From NCBI GenBank assembly GCA_015680905.1, contig CM027381.1:17461501-17525500 (forward strand): DNA of 64,000 nucleotides. The letters are read 5' to 3'. The notes under the pieces are model-generated. The model did not search any database and had not been told where the DNA came from. It worked only from the letters and a program-made list of their open reading frames with translations. The DNA comes from Coptis chinensis (Eukaryota > Streptophyta > Magnoliopsida > Ranunculales > Ranunculaceae). A program made the position numbers and the translations under genes. Of the stretch, positions 32,701-44,717 are shown one piece after another. Numbering within the stretch: position 1 is the first letter of the stretch; each line of letters begins with the position of its first letter.

Positions 32701-34368
32701 AGAGTTACCTTATGTCTATGATAACCCACATAAGTTCTTTACACATCAAAAGCTTCACTTTTTAAGTCCATTTTGGACAATGTTATCAATACCTTTGATC
32801 GATAATAAAAAGATCTTATCCAGATTCTTAAAATCATCGCTAAATATTTTAGCAAGCTTAACCGTAACTCGATCAAGCCTTGGTCTCAAAGTTAATAAAA
32901 CCAATAGTCCAAAAGATCCCTTTGATTGTGTATCTTGGAGTATTCTCTCCAAAGACTTTTCGAATATTTTTGGAATAAAGCCAAAATTTCCTTCCAAAGA
33001 CCTTTTTACCTGAATTAATCCAAAATCTTCCTCCTTCACATTTTCGCGTGAGATGGATTAATAATTGAATTCAATAGTAGTGGGTTCTTGCCCTTTGATT
33101 ATAAAAGGTATTGCCCATATTATCAAGGCACTCACAAGATACATCCTAGTCTTCATATCTTCCTTCCTTCCCACATTTTGGCAATATTTTGTCCCCCAAG
33201 ATATGTTTTTAATTGATGAATTACTAGTGATGGGATTTATTAAATCCATAACCATCAAGATGTAAGTATCTTTGGAAGCAGGAACTAATGACGAACATTC
33301 CCCGCTTCACCGCTGGTCCAGCCATAGAAAATACTATGATAAAATGGCGGGAACTATTTATCGTGAATTTATTACAGCTTTGTCCCGAATATACGTAAGA
33401 TGAAACTTATCCTACAGTATTTTTGGTCCTAATCCATAAACAGACCTTTTGATGACATATCAAGAGTTATTCCTCTTCGAATCTAAGGAGAAATTTCATA
33501 TAATTACAGCTGAGAAGACAGATCGAGAAATGGCGAAATCCGTGCTATTGGTCTTCATCGATTAAATGGTTTATCGATCTAATCTAAAGACAAAAGTATC
33601 CAAAGTTTACTTTTTGTCCAATCGATAGATTTCTAATCCTTACGTAATCCTTGGACAACTCTAATAAAACCAAATTCTTTGAGCAATTCAAATAGGATTT
33701 AGCTTGGGCTCTTAGTCCAACGGCTATGGAGATCCTCAAATTAATAGATGAAGAAGGATCTTATGAGTATCTTAACCATCTTGGATACCTTTCCTCTGAG
33801 TCAGAACTAGAAGATGTGGATAATGATATCCTGATCCAAGTTGCTGAGAATCTACGCACTCAGCATAATGGCAGACACTATGGCCCAAATTAAGGACCAG
33901 AAATAGAATCAGCAGCTGTATTCTTACTACTTTATCCAAGAAGGACCCATGAAAGGGACATTTCACCTTTTCTTTTCTTTAAAGTCAAAAGGTAATGGAA
34001 TAAAGTATCAAAAGGATTCTTATCCTTTGAAGACAGAAGTAAAAGACAAGTATGCTTTGTCAAGGTGGCCCAGTCGACTGCAATTATTGAAGCACACGAA
34101 ATATTTCCCTCGCGGACTCCAAATTATATTTTGAGTTCGACTAGTATAAAAGCGGATACCTCACCCTTGTTGAAGGCATCCAATATTTTACCTTTCAATT
34201 TTTCTTTCTAGTTTGCTAAGAGTGCTTTCTCTATCTCCCTTGTAACATACACTTCCATCCATATAAATAAATAAAAGTTCAAATTTAATCAAGTGTTCTT
34301 GTGTCACGACCGATCTTCTTCCCGCATTAATCGGTGTTTTAATTCGATCTCTTTTTTTCTTTTTAATT

Positions 34369-34370
<2 letters not shown>
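29793..34370 (+). mobile_element. Endogenous pararetrovirus fossil (Caulimoviridae-like)
   Basis: Parts seen in order on the plus strand: an N-terminal coiled-coil-like region (LCLQTIGAQLIRIENN, 29.8-30.2 kb); a coat-protein-like region with the signature GFVGILKGWWDNVL (near 30.45 kb) and a CCHC-type zinc-knuckle remnant (CLKCGKIGHYAN, near 31.17 kb); an aspartic protease with LVDSGADMNCIQ and a later IILGTPFLN (31.8-32.05 kb); and a terminal noncoding segment with a TATAAAA box at 34145-34151 and a polyadenylation-like AATAAA near 34268. No clear reverse transcriptase was recognised, so that part is deleted or beyond recognition. The copy is broken in many places and looks old. It ends beside a long (TA)n tract, a setting common for plant endogenous pararetroviruses. 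A retrotransposon relative of the same lineage cannot be excluded. Confidence 0.72.
32369..32545. repeat. Two-copy tandem repeat, unit about 85 bp, in the pararetrovirus fossil
   Basis: AGCAACCATTAAAGGACTCA begins each unit (near 32369 and 32457) and both end in GAGGACAATTTAGGCC. The copies are nearly identical, so the duplication is younger than most of the element's decay. Confidence 0.9.

Positions 34371-34449
<79 letters not shown>
34371..34449. repeat. Long (TA)n microsatellite
   Basis: About 39 TA units, bordering the pararetrovirus fossil on its left and the terminal inverted repeat of the Mutator-like element on its right. Confidence 0.97.
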
Positions 34450-34452
<3 letters not shown>

Positions 34453-34575
34453 CCCTCTCTTAAAAGTAGGTACTTAAGATAATAACTAACAGAATAAACC
34501 TCACAAGATATCCTACGAGATTTAGTCAATCTTAAAACTAAAAAACCCCGCTCGTATATCTCTTTCTCTTTCTCC
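34450..34575. repeat. Left terminal inverted repeat of the Mutator-like element
   Basis: Begins right after (TA)n with CCCTCTCTTAAAAGTAGGTA and pairs with 43397-43522. Similarity fades beyond about 34615. Confidence 0.85.
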
Positions 34576-35686
34576 CTCGTTTCTCTCTCTTCCAACGGGA
34601 AAAAAAAACATTCATATCTCTCTCCATTACTTTTTATAGGAGAAAGTTGTTTTTTGCTGTTTAAAGGTATGAGTTACTACTTATGCCTCATTAACAATAT
34701 TATATTGAAGTGGCACTAGAATATTTTGCCTATAGTCTATTTCAAAAAATGAAAATCTGATGGAATGTAGTGTATTTCTATTTGTTGTATGACTTGTTTT
34801 AGTTTAACATTTCGTTAGTTTTAACTATTTTGTTTTGAAGGGAGTGCTGGTTTGGAGTTGAAGTGTTTGTGTTGTGGATTTGGGGGTGGGGGTTCTGACT
34901 GTTCAATATTCGGATGAGACTATAAAGTTTAGCATCACTCTAATTTAGAGTTTGATCCATTTATTTGTTCTTGAGCAAGTACGTGGCTTTGAAATTGAAG
35001 CCTTTACTACCAAAAGACAAACTTTAGTATTTGTAATGCTATTTGTTGGAATTAATTAAGTTTTGTAGTTCCATAATTTTATAGTTATTAAGTAGGTACT
35101 ATGCTAAAATACATAATTAATTATTACTACATAGTGTTTTGGTAATAAGTTTAATTTATTCTTTGTGTTATGAGAAGATGGGTAAAAAAAATGTTCTTAC
35201 TATCATGCGGAGATTACATGGAAGACTATGAAGTAATGGTTCCTTTTCAAGCATTGCAAACTTACGGAATATCCGTTGACGCCGGTTTATCCCCCGGAAA
35301 AAGCCGGGGATATATGTCGCATTGTTTGTTCATCAACTTTCTCGCCATCGACCTATTCTCAATTTACGAGGCCACAATTTCACACTCAATGCGACTTTCG
35401 ATGATATTGAAGCAAGCAAATATGATGGATTGGTTATTACCGTGGACATGCCCCCAATATCTTTACATGAATAAATCATCATACAATTAGTTCCCAAGCT
35501 CGATGATTCTCAGAAGCCAATTGCTTCTATTTGCCATGGCCAATTAATCTTGGCGTTAAGGGCGTGGTGAAAGCTAGAATGTGTACAAAGATACCCCCAA
35601 ATGAAGCCTCGCACTTGTAGGTGCGCAGTGCTCATCGGTTGGGTTGAACCAAATGACCATGTCACTTTGTGTAATGTGATGGTAAT

Positions 35687-36369
35687 TGTTGTCAATAGAC
35701 AATGCGGAAACAACTTTACCTACAACAAATAGATCAATTCTACACAAAGATCAATCATTCTCACTAGATAAGACTTCAACACTCTCCAAAGTAATCCCAA
35801 CACTTCTCAATATCAAATAAACAAGTATCTAAAGTAAAACAATTAATGTAAAGGAAGAACAAACCACAAGACGAGATATATCGTGGTTCGACAATTTGCC
35901 TACGTCCACATTGTGAGTTCCAAGTTTTACTAGATGTCCGTAGTAACAGATTACAAGTCTCTCAATTCACTCACAAAAAATGAATACTTAACTCACACAG
36001 AATTACTCTCTCAATTCACTCACAAAAAATGAATACTCAACTCACAAAGAATGAATACTCAACTCACACAGAATTGCTCTCTTATAATCTCTCTCTTTCT
36101 TGGTTTTGGTTAAGTTAGGTTTCTACAGAAAAAAACCTATATTTATACTGTTTCAAAAAACTTCTGAAACACCGAATTTCGTGCTGAAAACGGTGGAGTG
36201 CGGGGCGCGCCCTCGACTAGGCAAAATCGAGCGCGGGTCGCACCTTGGTCACGCCTAAAGTGCTGGAGGTTGCCAAAGGCATGAGCGCGCCATGCGCCTT
36301 GTCCAGGAATACATAGAGCGCGGGCGCGCCCTCAACACTAGAAAGAGAAAAACGTCTTTTTTCTCTACA
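35687..36369 (-). repeat. 3' LTR of the copia element
   Basis: 683 bp, from TGTTGTCAATAGACAATG to TCTCTACA in plus orientation. It is longer than the other LTR because of a local duplication of a CTCTCAATTCACTCAC unit (35955-36080) and a larger GC-rich block (36190-36332, four GAGCGCG-type units). Next to it on the internal side is a purine-rich tract (minus strand CCGAGGTGGAGAA), the polypurine tract. Confidence 0.93.
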
Positions 36370-39300
36370 TTCTCCACCTCGGTAAGGTTTTAACACATAA
36401 AACCGAGCCAAACACATCCAGCAATAACACATCCATCCAAAACTTGCAGTCAACCGCCCCGAAGGGCCATGCCCACAAAGGGCTCTTTCAAGCATGTAGG
36501 ATTTAGAGCAAGTCCAAACAGTGTTGGAACTTAACTCCAGTGACAATCTTTGTCAACATATTAGCAGGATTGTCATGGGTATCCACTTTCTCAAGTGCTA
36601 CATCACCATCCTCAACGACATCCCGTATAAAGTGATAACGGACATCAATATGCTTGGTCTTAGCATGATGAACCTAGTTTTTCGCCAAATGAATAACACT
36701 CTGACTATCACAATACAAAGCAACACTGTTCTACTCAATACCCATATCATCTAGAAGACCTCGAAGCCATAATGCCTCTTTTCACTACCTCTTGCCACTG
36801 CCATATACTCTGCCTCGGTGTAGAGATAGAGTAATCAGAGCCGAGAAGCATAGACCTCCAACTAACCGGTGCACCATACATCATAAACACATAACCAGTA
36901 GTCGATCGTCGTCTATCTAGATCACCTACATAATCTGAATCCACATACCAACTGACATAACAAGTGCCTCCACTATAAACTAATCCCACATCCAAGGTAC
37001 CCTTCAAGTACCTCAATACCCATTTCACTACTTCCCAATGCTGCTTCCTAATATTTGTCATATACTTGCTTACAACACTAACTGCCTGTGAAATGTCTGG
37101 GCGTGTGCACACCATAGCATACATCAAACTGCCCACAACACTTGCATAAGGAACATTAGCCATATTCTTTTGTTCCTCCACCGAACTAGGAGAGAACTTA
37201 GCTGAAAGCCTAAAATGCCCAGCCAAAGGAGTAGAAACCGACTTTGCATTCTCCATACCAAATCGAGAAATTACTTTCTGAAGGTATTTCTTCTGAGATA
37301 CAACTATCCGTAAACTTCTTCCTATCTCTCGCAATCTCCATGCCCAGTATCTTCTTGGCTCCACCTAAGTCTTTCATCTCAAACTCAGAGCTAAGTTGAG
37401 ATTTCAACTTGTCTATCTCCACCATGCTTTTGGAAGCAATGAGCATGTCATCCACATAAAGCAGGAGATAGATGAAGTCATTACCACGAAGTCTACGAAA
37501 GTAAACACAACAGTCATACTTACATTGGGTGTACTCATGTTGTATCATGAATGTGTCAAAGTACTTGTACCATTGCCTGGGCGATTGCTTTGACCAATAC
37601 AGTGACCGATTCAATTTACATACATGATCTTCTTTCTCAGCAACAACAAACCCTTCAGGTTGTCTCATATAGATCTCTTCCTCCAAGTCCCCATGCAAGA
37701 AAGCAGTTTTCACATCAAGTTGCTCTAACTCCAAGTCGGCGAGCAACTAAACTCAATAACACACCTAATGGAAGTATGTTTGACCACTGGGAAAAATATC
37801 TCATTATAGTCGACTCCTTCCTTTTGTGAAAAACCATTTGCTACTACTCTTGCCTTGTACCCAGTACTGTCGGACTCAGGAAGGACCTTTTTTTTTTTTC
37901 TGAACACCCATTTACTGCCGATAGTCCTTTTGCCCTTTGGCAATAAAACTAGGTCCCATGTGTGATTTTTATCAAGAGACTCTATCTCTTCTTGTATAGC
38001 AACCAACCAATCTCTATAATGAACATCTCTAATGTACTTACTTGAAGAAGCTATCCGCTCATCATCTTTGATATTCAAATTGCATATGCCACTAAATCCA
38101 CCGACCATAGTGTTTCACCTGGGCCGTGCCCATACTTGTACACTTTTTAACTTGTCTCTTTGGCCTAGGGTCAGCCACTACAAGTTGTGGATGTTCATGC
38201 TCTTCTTCCTATTGTTGTGTGGTTCCATGATTTGGTATGTACCTTATCATGAACCAACCAAATATCTCGGCAAGATCGCACAACTCAAGCTCGCTGGCTT
38301 GAACTTTTATAGACTCACCATTCTCTGAAATTTTTTCCTGGCCATCAAAGATAACATGAAAGTCTCATCAAAGATAACATCTCTGGCGACTAGGAACTTG
38401 TGGTCTTCTAGAAACCACAATCAGATCCCTTTATCCCATTTGCAAAGCCTAAGAATATGGCTTTCTTAGCTATAGGATCTATCTTGCTTTCCTCACATGG
38501 TGGTAAGCGCTTAATCCAAACACTCGCAAAATACTATAATCACACGGGTTATATGACCACACCTTATAAGGTGTCTTGCAATCTATAACTGAACCGGGTG
38601 ACCTACTATACGTAACACGCCATGGATACTACATCCGCCCAATACTCTTTTGCCTAGGACCGCATTAGACAACAAACATCTCACTCTTTCAAGCAAGGTT
38701 ATATTCATCCTCTCTCCATTCCATTCTCGCCAAAGCGCGTGCCCTCGACTATCTAGTGTCCGGCAATTCCATCATTACAAGACAAAACTCTTGGAAAGGC
38801 CCATAGGTATACTCAAGACCATTGTCGATCGTAGTGTTTTTACCTTACTATCTCAGGCGATTCTCAACCCTTTGCCTTCCACTTTTTAAATGTCTCAAAC
38901 ACTTCATCTTTCATTTTCATCATATACACCCACACATTGCGGGTATGATAATCAATAAATGAGACATAGTAGTGGTTACCTCCTTTAGAATCCACTCTGG
39001 AGGGTCCCCAAATATCCGTATGCACATAGTCAAGGATGCATGTTGTCATGTGCTTGCTTGACTTGAACTTGACTCTGCACTATTTTCCATAAATGCAATG
39101 CTCACAGAACCCCATACTTGGCTTCTTCAAGTCCTTCAATAACCCTCGCTTGCACAACTCAGACAAACTGTTTTCACTCATATGCCCTAGTTGCATATGC
39201 CACATCTTAGTGCACTCAGAATCATCACTACATGCAACCACTGATACATCGCCTATCACCGTACTACCTATCAGAGTATACAAGGTTCCATGTCTTTGAC

Positions 39301-40625
39301 CCTTCATAACAACTAAAGAGCCACTGACAATCTTTAGGACTCCACCTTCTCCCATAAACTTGTGGCCTTTGGAATCCAAGGTACCAAGAGAAATAAGGTT
39401 TTTCTTTAGCTCAGGAACATGTCTCACATCGGTTAAAGTCCTCACTACACCATCATGCATCTTGACCCATATAGTTCCAATTCCTACCGTCTTACAAGCA
39501 ACGTTATTACCCATCAAAACGGAACCACCATCAATGCTTTCATAAGAAGTAAACCACTTTCTATTCGGGCACATACGGTAGGAACATCCGGAATCAAGAA
39601 TTCACCTTTCGGCCATATAGTCTTGTGTGGACACACAGAGACTTAACTCGTCCCCTTCAAAGCCTGAAGGATAACTTGCCTCAATTTTTGCCTTACCTTT
39701 CTTCTTACCATCTCTCTTGTTCTCTTTCTTCGGGTGAGGACAATTACTTGTGTAATGTCCCTTTTCATCGCAATTGTAGCACTTCACATGTGTCAAAGGC
39801 TTCTTTGACTTGGACCTAGACTTCTCATTGCTTGTAGAAGCCCTTTCATGCAACCTTACTCTTGCCACTAGCCCTTAACCTGCATCAATGATATTCTCTA
39901 CACGTGTCTTCTTCATCAACTCATAAGAAAGAAGTGCACTCTGAACTTCGTCAAGATCAATGTCTTTTCTGTTCAGAAATGTAGTCATTAGATGCTCATA
40001 GCTTTCTGGCCGGCAAAGAGAATATTAAACATGCCGCTTGATCTTCATCATCCATCTTCATGCCAACATTCAAATAATCCGCTAGACGACGATGGAACTC
40101 ACTAACGTGCTCTTGCATCGTTAAACCATCGACCATCATGTACCGATAAAGACACTTCTTAAGGTACATCTTGTTCATCATGCTCTTGGTCATATGCATA
40201 AACTCTAGTTTGAGCCAAATACCAGTAACGGTATTTTCTCCCATCACACTATACATGACCTCATTAGCAAGACATAACCGGATTGATGAACAAGCCTGAA
40301 GATCGAACTCTTCCCAATCATCATTACTCATACTCGCAAACTTTGAATTAATCCCCTTTAAAGTATTGTGCAAACCTTGTTGGATGAGGATGTTCCTAAC
40401 TTGGACTCTCCAAATCCCAAAATTATTATTCCCATATTAAACTTCTTTACTTCAAACTTAACATTTGACATCTTGGGAGCCATCTTTAAAGTTACACACA
40501 ATAACCCAAAAAACAATTTCACTTAGGAATTTAATTGAACACCTTGTCTACACAAATTTCGAGCACTATAGTTCTTTACCAAAAACTCAAAATCCTAGGT
40601 CGTAAACCTACGCTCTGATACCAAT

Positions 40626-41154
40626 TGTTGTGAATAGGACAATGCAGAAACAATGTTACCCACAACAAATAGATCAATCCTACACAAAGATCGATCCTTC
40701 TCACTAGACAAGACTTCAACACCCTCCAAAGTAATCCTAACACTTCTCAATATCAAATAAACAAGTATCTAAAGTAAAACAATTAATTTAAAGGAAGAAT
40801 AAACCACAAGACGAGATATATCGTGGTTCGGCAATTTGCCTACGTCCACACTGCAAGTTCCAAGCTTTACTAGATGTCTGGAATAACAGATTACAAGTCT
40901 CTCAATTCACTCACAAAGAATGAACACTTAACTCACATAGAATTGCTTTCTTATAATCTCTCTCTTTTTTGGTTTTGGTTAAGTTAGGTAGGTTTCTATA
41001 GAAAAAACCTATATTTATATTGTTTCAAAAAACTTCCGGAACAGTGAATTTCGTGTTGAAAACGGTGGAGCGCGCCGCGCGCCTTGTCCAGGCATACATA
41101 GAGCGCGGGCGGGCCCTGAACACTATAAAGAGAAAAACGTCTTTTTTCTCTACA
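40626..41154 (-). repeat. 5' LTR of the copia element
   Basis: 529 bp, from TGTTGTGAATAGGACAATG to TCTCTACA in plus orientation. Directly inside lies a tRNA-Met-type primer binding site, TGGTATCAGAGCG on the minus strand (40611-40624). Confidence 0.93.
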
Positions 41155-41820
41155 ATAATCTTGGTACTGCAGCAACATATGAAGGCCATCCTGAGTTTAT
41201 CCGACTTTTTGTGAAGGCGCTAGGGGGCACCATAACTGGCTCCGATAGGAAGATGTTGTTCATTTGTGGGGACTATATGGAAGATTATGAAATAATGGTT
41301 CCGTTTCAATCTCTTCAAGCTCTTGAATGTCAAGTTGATGCGGTCTGCCCAAAAAAGGTTCCTGGAGATACCTGTCCAACTGCTATTCACGATTTTGAAG
41401 GTGACCAAACTTACAGTGAGAAGTCGGGCCATGATTTCACCGTGACAGCAAGTTTTGAAGAGTAGACCCTTGGACTTATGACGCCCTGGTGATCCCTGGG
41501 GGCCGAGCTTCAGAGTACCTTGCATTAGATGAGAAAGTAGTTGCGTTGTAAAGCACTTCATGGAGGAAGGAAAGCCAGTTGCATCCATCTGCCACAGGCA
41601 ACATATTTTGTCTGCAGGGGGTGTTCTTAAGGGAAGGCAATGCACTGCATACCCTGTTGTGAAACTCAATGTGGTATTGCCTGGGGCAACATGGTTAGAG
41701 CCAGATCCAATACATCGTTGTTTTACTGATGGAAATTTGGTGACTGGGGCGGCTTGGCCAGGGCATCCTGAGTTTTTATCTCAGTTGATGTCATTGCTTG
41801 GCATACAGGTATCATTTTGA

Positions 41821-43396
41821 ATGTAAGGCAAAAGAGTTGCACTATGTTGTTTGTATGCAGAACCAGATCTTTTAAATGAATTTCTTCCTAATTTTTGTAC
41901 TGTACTTTGTATCATGGTGTATCCGGGTCGACCATTATGGTTGTCTGTCTGTCTAAGTGGGTATGTAATAGTGCGCTCATTGATTGTTAACCACAAATCT
42001 AGTCCTGCTTCCATCTCATTTAAAAGGTCAAGTGACACATAATGCATGATAAGTGTGTCGTAGATGTTGAGTACAAATTGTTGACTTTGAATATATTCGA
42101 TGAATGCTAGTGTTCCAAAAGTACCTTAAAATTCTAGATGAAAAGCATTTTGGAATTCTTAAAATATCGGGTTGCTACATGATGCAAGATGAGACAGGCT
42201 AAATGAGTCTATATTTGTTCTAGTACATCAGCAAGTTTTGAGAGGCGGGATTCATGTCCAAAATTTTCAGATCACACTTATCCGCGTACGCACATACATA
42301 AGAATGAGATTCCAAATGAGAAGTTGGTACAAACTCCTCACATATCCTACAGATTAGTGGAACCATTTGCTAAAAGCAAGATTTATTGTGATGTCCATGA
42401 TCACAAATCAAACACAGCAGCGAGCAATCATGAAAAAAGGAGTTTTACACATCCATTTATCTCGAAAATCTACTAACATACATATGAACAATATAGGATT
42501 TTGGTGGATTCAAACCACCATGAAAAGTGCTCTACCATTTGAGCTAAAGATCCAATCCTTGTGAATGTGTTTATCGGTACTTTATAAAAACTAGTAAACA
42601 ATGTAGGCTGCTCAACATCTCAATTCTCAAAGTGTATTATTTGACTACTGCTAAGCTTTTGCGACTTCTCTTCTTCGGGTCATAACCAAATCGGTAAGTC
42701 ACTTGTCTTTTGTACTTTGAAAACTTAAGCCAATCTTGTCACTTGAACTTTTATGTTTTTTTTTTTGTCCTGTTCCGTATTCTAATAGCAGAAAATAGAT
42801 CAGCAACACAAGAGATATTATGTTTATGTTTGTCTGCAAACCAGACTAGGCAGTGTAGTTAATACTAATTAGCTATAGTACAAGAGCAAGACAATCAGGG
42901 ACGTTCTTTTCCTATAGAAATTAAGTACTCCGATCCTAGATGCATTAGTGCTTGACAGACCAGTACTCCCTCAAGCCAATTACCATTGAAAACCCAACAA
43001 TAAAACGTAAAACCAAATTCAACTTCAGCTTCACTAGATCAAGCCTATTGACATACCCATCACTCTTGATATTGAAATTCAAGACGCCATATGCCCCAAA
43101 AACAATTTAACTACAAAATAAAATTACTAACAACAAAATTTGATACAAGAAATAAGTTTCAGAAATATGAAATCGAAGTCACCATATCCATACCCTTACC
43201 TCTACTTTCAAGTTTCATCGTTGCTTCAATTAACTTCAAAAAAAAAAATTTGGCTGCCATATTAGAATAGATTGAGCTTTCCATGGAAGCTATTAACAAA
43301 AGACGGAGAGAGAGAGAGAGAAAAACACGGGTGAACAGAAGAAGTGAGAGAGAACAATGAGAGTTTATTTTCTTTTTCATTATTTTTTTATGTTCC
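41821..43396. other. 3' flank of DJ-1D inside the Mutator-like element
   Basis: Noncoding, AT-rich. The first 150 bases after the DJ-1D stop read like a 3' untranslated region. The rest holds the tRNA-like fragment at 42496-42553 and (AG)n runs near 43303-43322. No protein-coding gene was recognised. Confidence 0.45.
42496..42553 (-). tRNA. tRNA-like remnant lacking most of the anticodon arm
   Basis: On the minus strand the 58-base stretch folds as a tRNA with an acceptor GGATCTT/AAAATCC (6 of 7 pairs), a perfect D arm (GCTC-AAATGGTA-GAGC, with an A-box-like TAGCTCAAATGG) and a perfect T arm (GGTGG-TTTGAAT-CCACC, B-box-like GGTTTGAATCC). Only nine bases (ACTTTTCAT) lie between the D and T arms where about 23 are expected, so the anticodon arm is deleted. 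It is a pseudogene or the head of a tRNA-derived SINE; no SINE body was recognised. Confidence 0.6.
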
Positions 43397-43522
43397 TTTG
43401 GTTGAGAGAGAGAGATACGAGTGGGGTTTTTTAGTTTTAGGATTGACTAAATCTCGTGAGATATGTTGTGACGTTTACTCTGTTAGTTATTATCTTAAGT
43501 ACCTACGTTTAAGAGAGGGACG
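43397..43522. repeat. Right terminal inverted repeat of the Mutator-like element
   Basis: Pairs with 34450-34575; ends with TTAAGAGAGGGACG directly before (TA)n. Confidence 0.85.
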
Positions 43523-43550
43523 TATATATATATATATATATATATATATA
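43523..43550. repeat. (TA)n microsatellite
   Basis: 14 TA units, right flank of the Mutator-like element. Confidence 0.95.
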
Positions 43551-43859
43551 CTATGCACTTAGAAATATTGGTATTATTTTTTTTTCTGTGATGATAGTAG
43601 TCTAAAAGTTTCACGTTAGCTCTTAAATTAGAATAGTTTTTAGAAACTTAGGTTAATATATAGGTAATAGTCATACCATCTTTCCATAAATATATTGCAT
43701 GAGCATCTATGTTTGTATTGGCGGTAAGTTTCTGAAATCTAAGCTAGAGTATTTATTCTATAAATCCTGTGAGAATATAACCTAAAAGCCTTATATGAGT
43801 AAAATATATGAGTAATGACACAAGGGAGAAGTAAATTCCGAATAGAGAAATCACACGTC

Positions 43860-44655
43860 CACTTCCTTGATCACTATACCATATCCTAAGCGATAATTTA
43901 GGCCCTTTTTTGATCGATATAACCAGAATTCAAACATATATGAAATTATTTTCCGCTAGTCGCCTCTCTGAGCCTTTCTTTAGCCTTTTCATAAACCACA
44001 AATCATTTACCCTTTTATGAAAACAAAATAAAAATAAAATTAGCCTACCCATTTTTGAATGAGTTTGAGAAGTAGGATGAAATGAAGAAAAGAAAAGAGA
44101 AATGCATGTGGAACACCAAGAATTTGTTAGTTGCTTCAAATAAGAAAAGAAAAGAAAGTTTCCATCCAAAGAAAAGAAAAAATTAATAAATAAAATAAAA
44201 AGTTAGAACTCCAAAAACATAATCAAGGGAGTCAAAAGCCAAAAGAAAAAGAAAAATATGGCTAAGGATGGAAACAAAGTGTAGAAGCAAAGTAAGAATA
44301 AGGTTTTCTCTAGTTACATATTTTGAAAATCCTATTATCTCAGACTTGTCCTTTTGAATATCCATTTTCTTCCTTCTTAAAACCATCATCTAATTCCCGC
44401 AACACCTAATAAAGACCTCTAGCTCAATTAGGAATATATTAGTGCGATAGTAAGTGGCAGATGTGTTTGATCGACTTTGGCTTCCTTGTACGTCATTGAG
44501 TTTATAAGAAAAAGTGTGCCCACTGCACACTGGAGTGAGTGAAACTTGAGTGGAAAAATCATAGTGTTTTTGTCTTAACATATTCGTAAGGACCTACTTA
44601 AAGACGTTATTCAAAAGTTTCATAAACGAACCTGTTATTGCATTTCATAGCATAA

Positions 44656-44717
<62 letters not shown>

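Larger units (their letters stand above)
35687..41154 (-). mobile_element. Ty1/copia retrotransposon fossil, full-length layout, inserted in DJ-1D
   Basis: Both LTRs are present (35687-36369 and 40626-41154), flanked by GTAAT (35682-35686) and ATAAT (41155-41159), a one-mismatch 5-bp target duplication. Minus-strand parts: gag (about 40.4-39.85 kb) with a zinc knuckle (CYNCDEKGHYTSNC, near 39.77 kb); protease region; pre-integrase ([20 protein letters not shown], near 39.17 kb) and the start of integrase (DYVHTDIWGPSRV, near 39.0 kb); reverse transcriptase (ending around LLYVDDMLIAS, near 37.45 kb); RNase H (DSDYVGDLDRRRSTTGYVF, near 36.9 kb). The integrase region is shortened. Primer binding site and polypurine tract are recognisable. 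The coding part is broken in several places. The LTRs differ at roughly 7-10 positions per 100 by eye, implying an age of millions of years. Confidence 0.95.
35170..41820 (+). pseudogene. DJ-1D-like (DJ-1/PfpI family) pseudogene, split by a copia element
   Basis: The first DJ-1 domain (35170-35686) starts with [20 protein letters not shown] and, after frameshifts, ends in WVEPNDHVTLCNV. The second (41155-41820) resumes with [20 protein letters not shown], then [80 protein letters not shown] and the normal end HPEFLSQLMSLLGIQVSF plus stop. This is the tandem two-domain plan of plant DJ-1 homolog D, implicated in methylglyoxal/glyoxalase III chemistry. The nucleophile motif CHGQ reads CHRQ in domain 2. 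Frameshifts occur after ISVDA (near 35285), within domain 1, and between about 41460 and 41560, where stops also lie. No intron is evident within the aligned parts. The start near 35178 is disturbed at a poly-A run. It sits inside the Mutator-like element, so it is probably a captured copy. Confidence 0.92.
34450..43522. mobile_element. Mutator-like (TAFT/Pack-MULE type) element carrying DJ-1D
   Basis: Long terminal inverted repeats: 34453-34565 is matched by the reverse complement of 43410-43520, with about 9 mismatches in 110 bases by eye. Shared phrases include GTAGGTACTTAAGATAATAA and ACGAGATTTAGTCAATC. Both outer ends abut (TA)n tracts (34371-34449 and 43523-43550). Long inverted repeats without a transposase plus a captured gene fit a Pack-MULE. 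Insertion into (TA)n is the known habit of Mutator-like TAFT elements. Removing the copia insertion leaves about 3.6 kb, mostly the DJ-1D pseudogene. A 9-bp target duplication cannot be read because both flanks are TA repeats. A hAT or unclassified terminal-inverted-repeat element is the alternative. Confidence 0.68.

Noticed and set aside
34188-34595. A 135-codon minus-strand frame with Tyr-Ile repeats
   Set aside because: It is the (TA)n tract plus the Mutator-like terminal repeat read in one frame.
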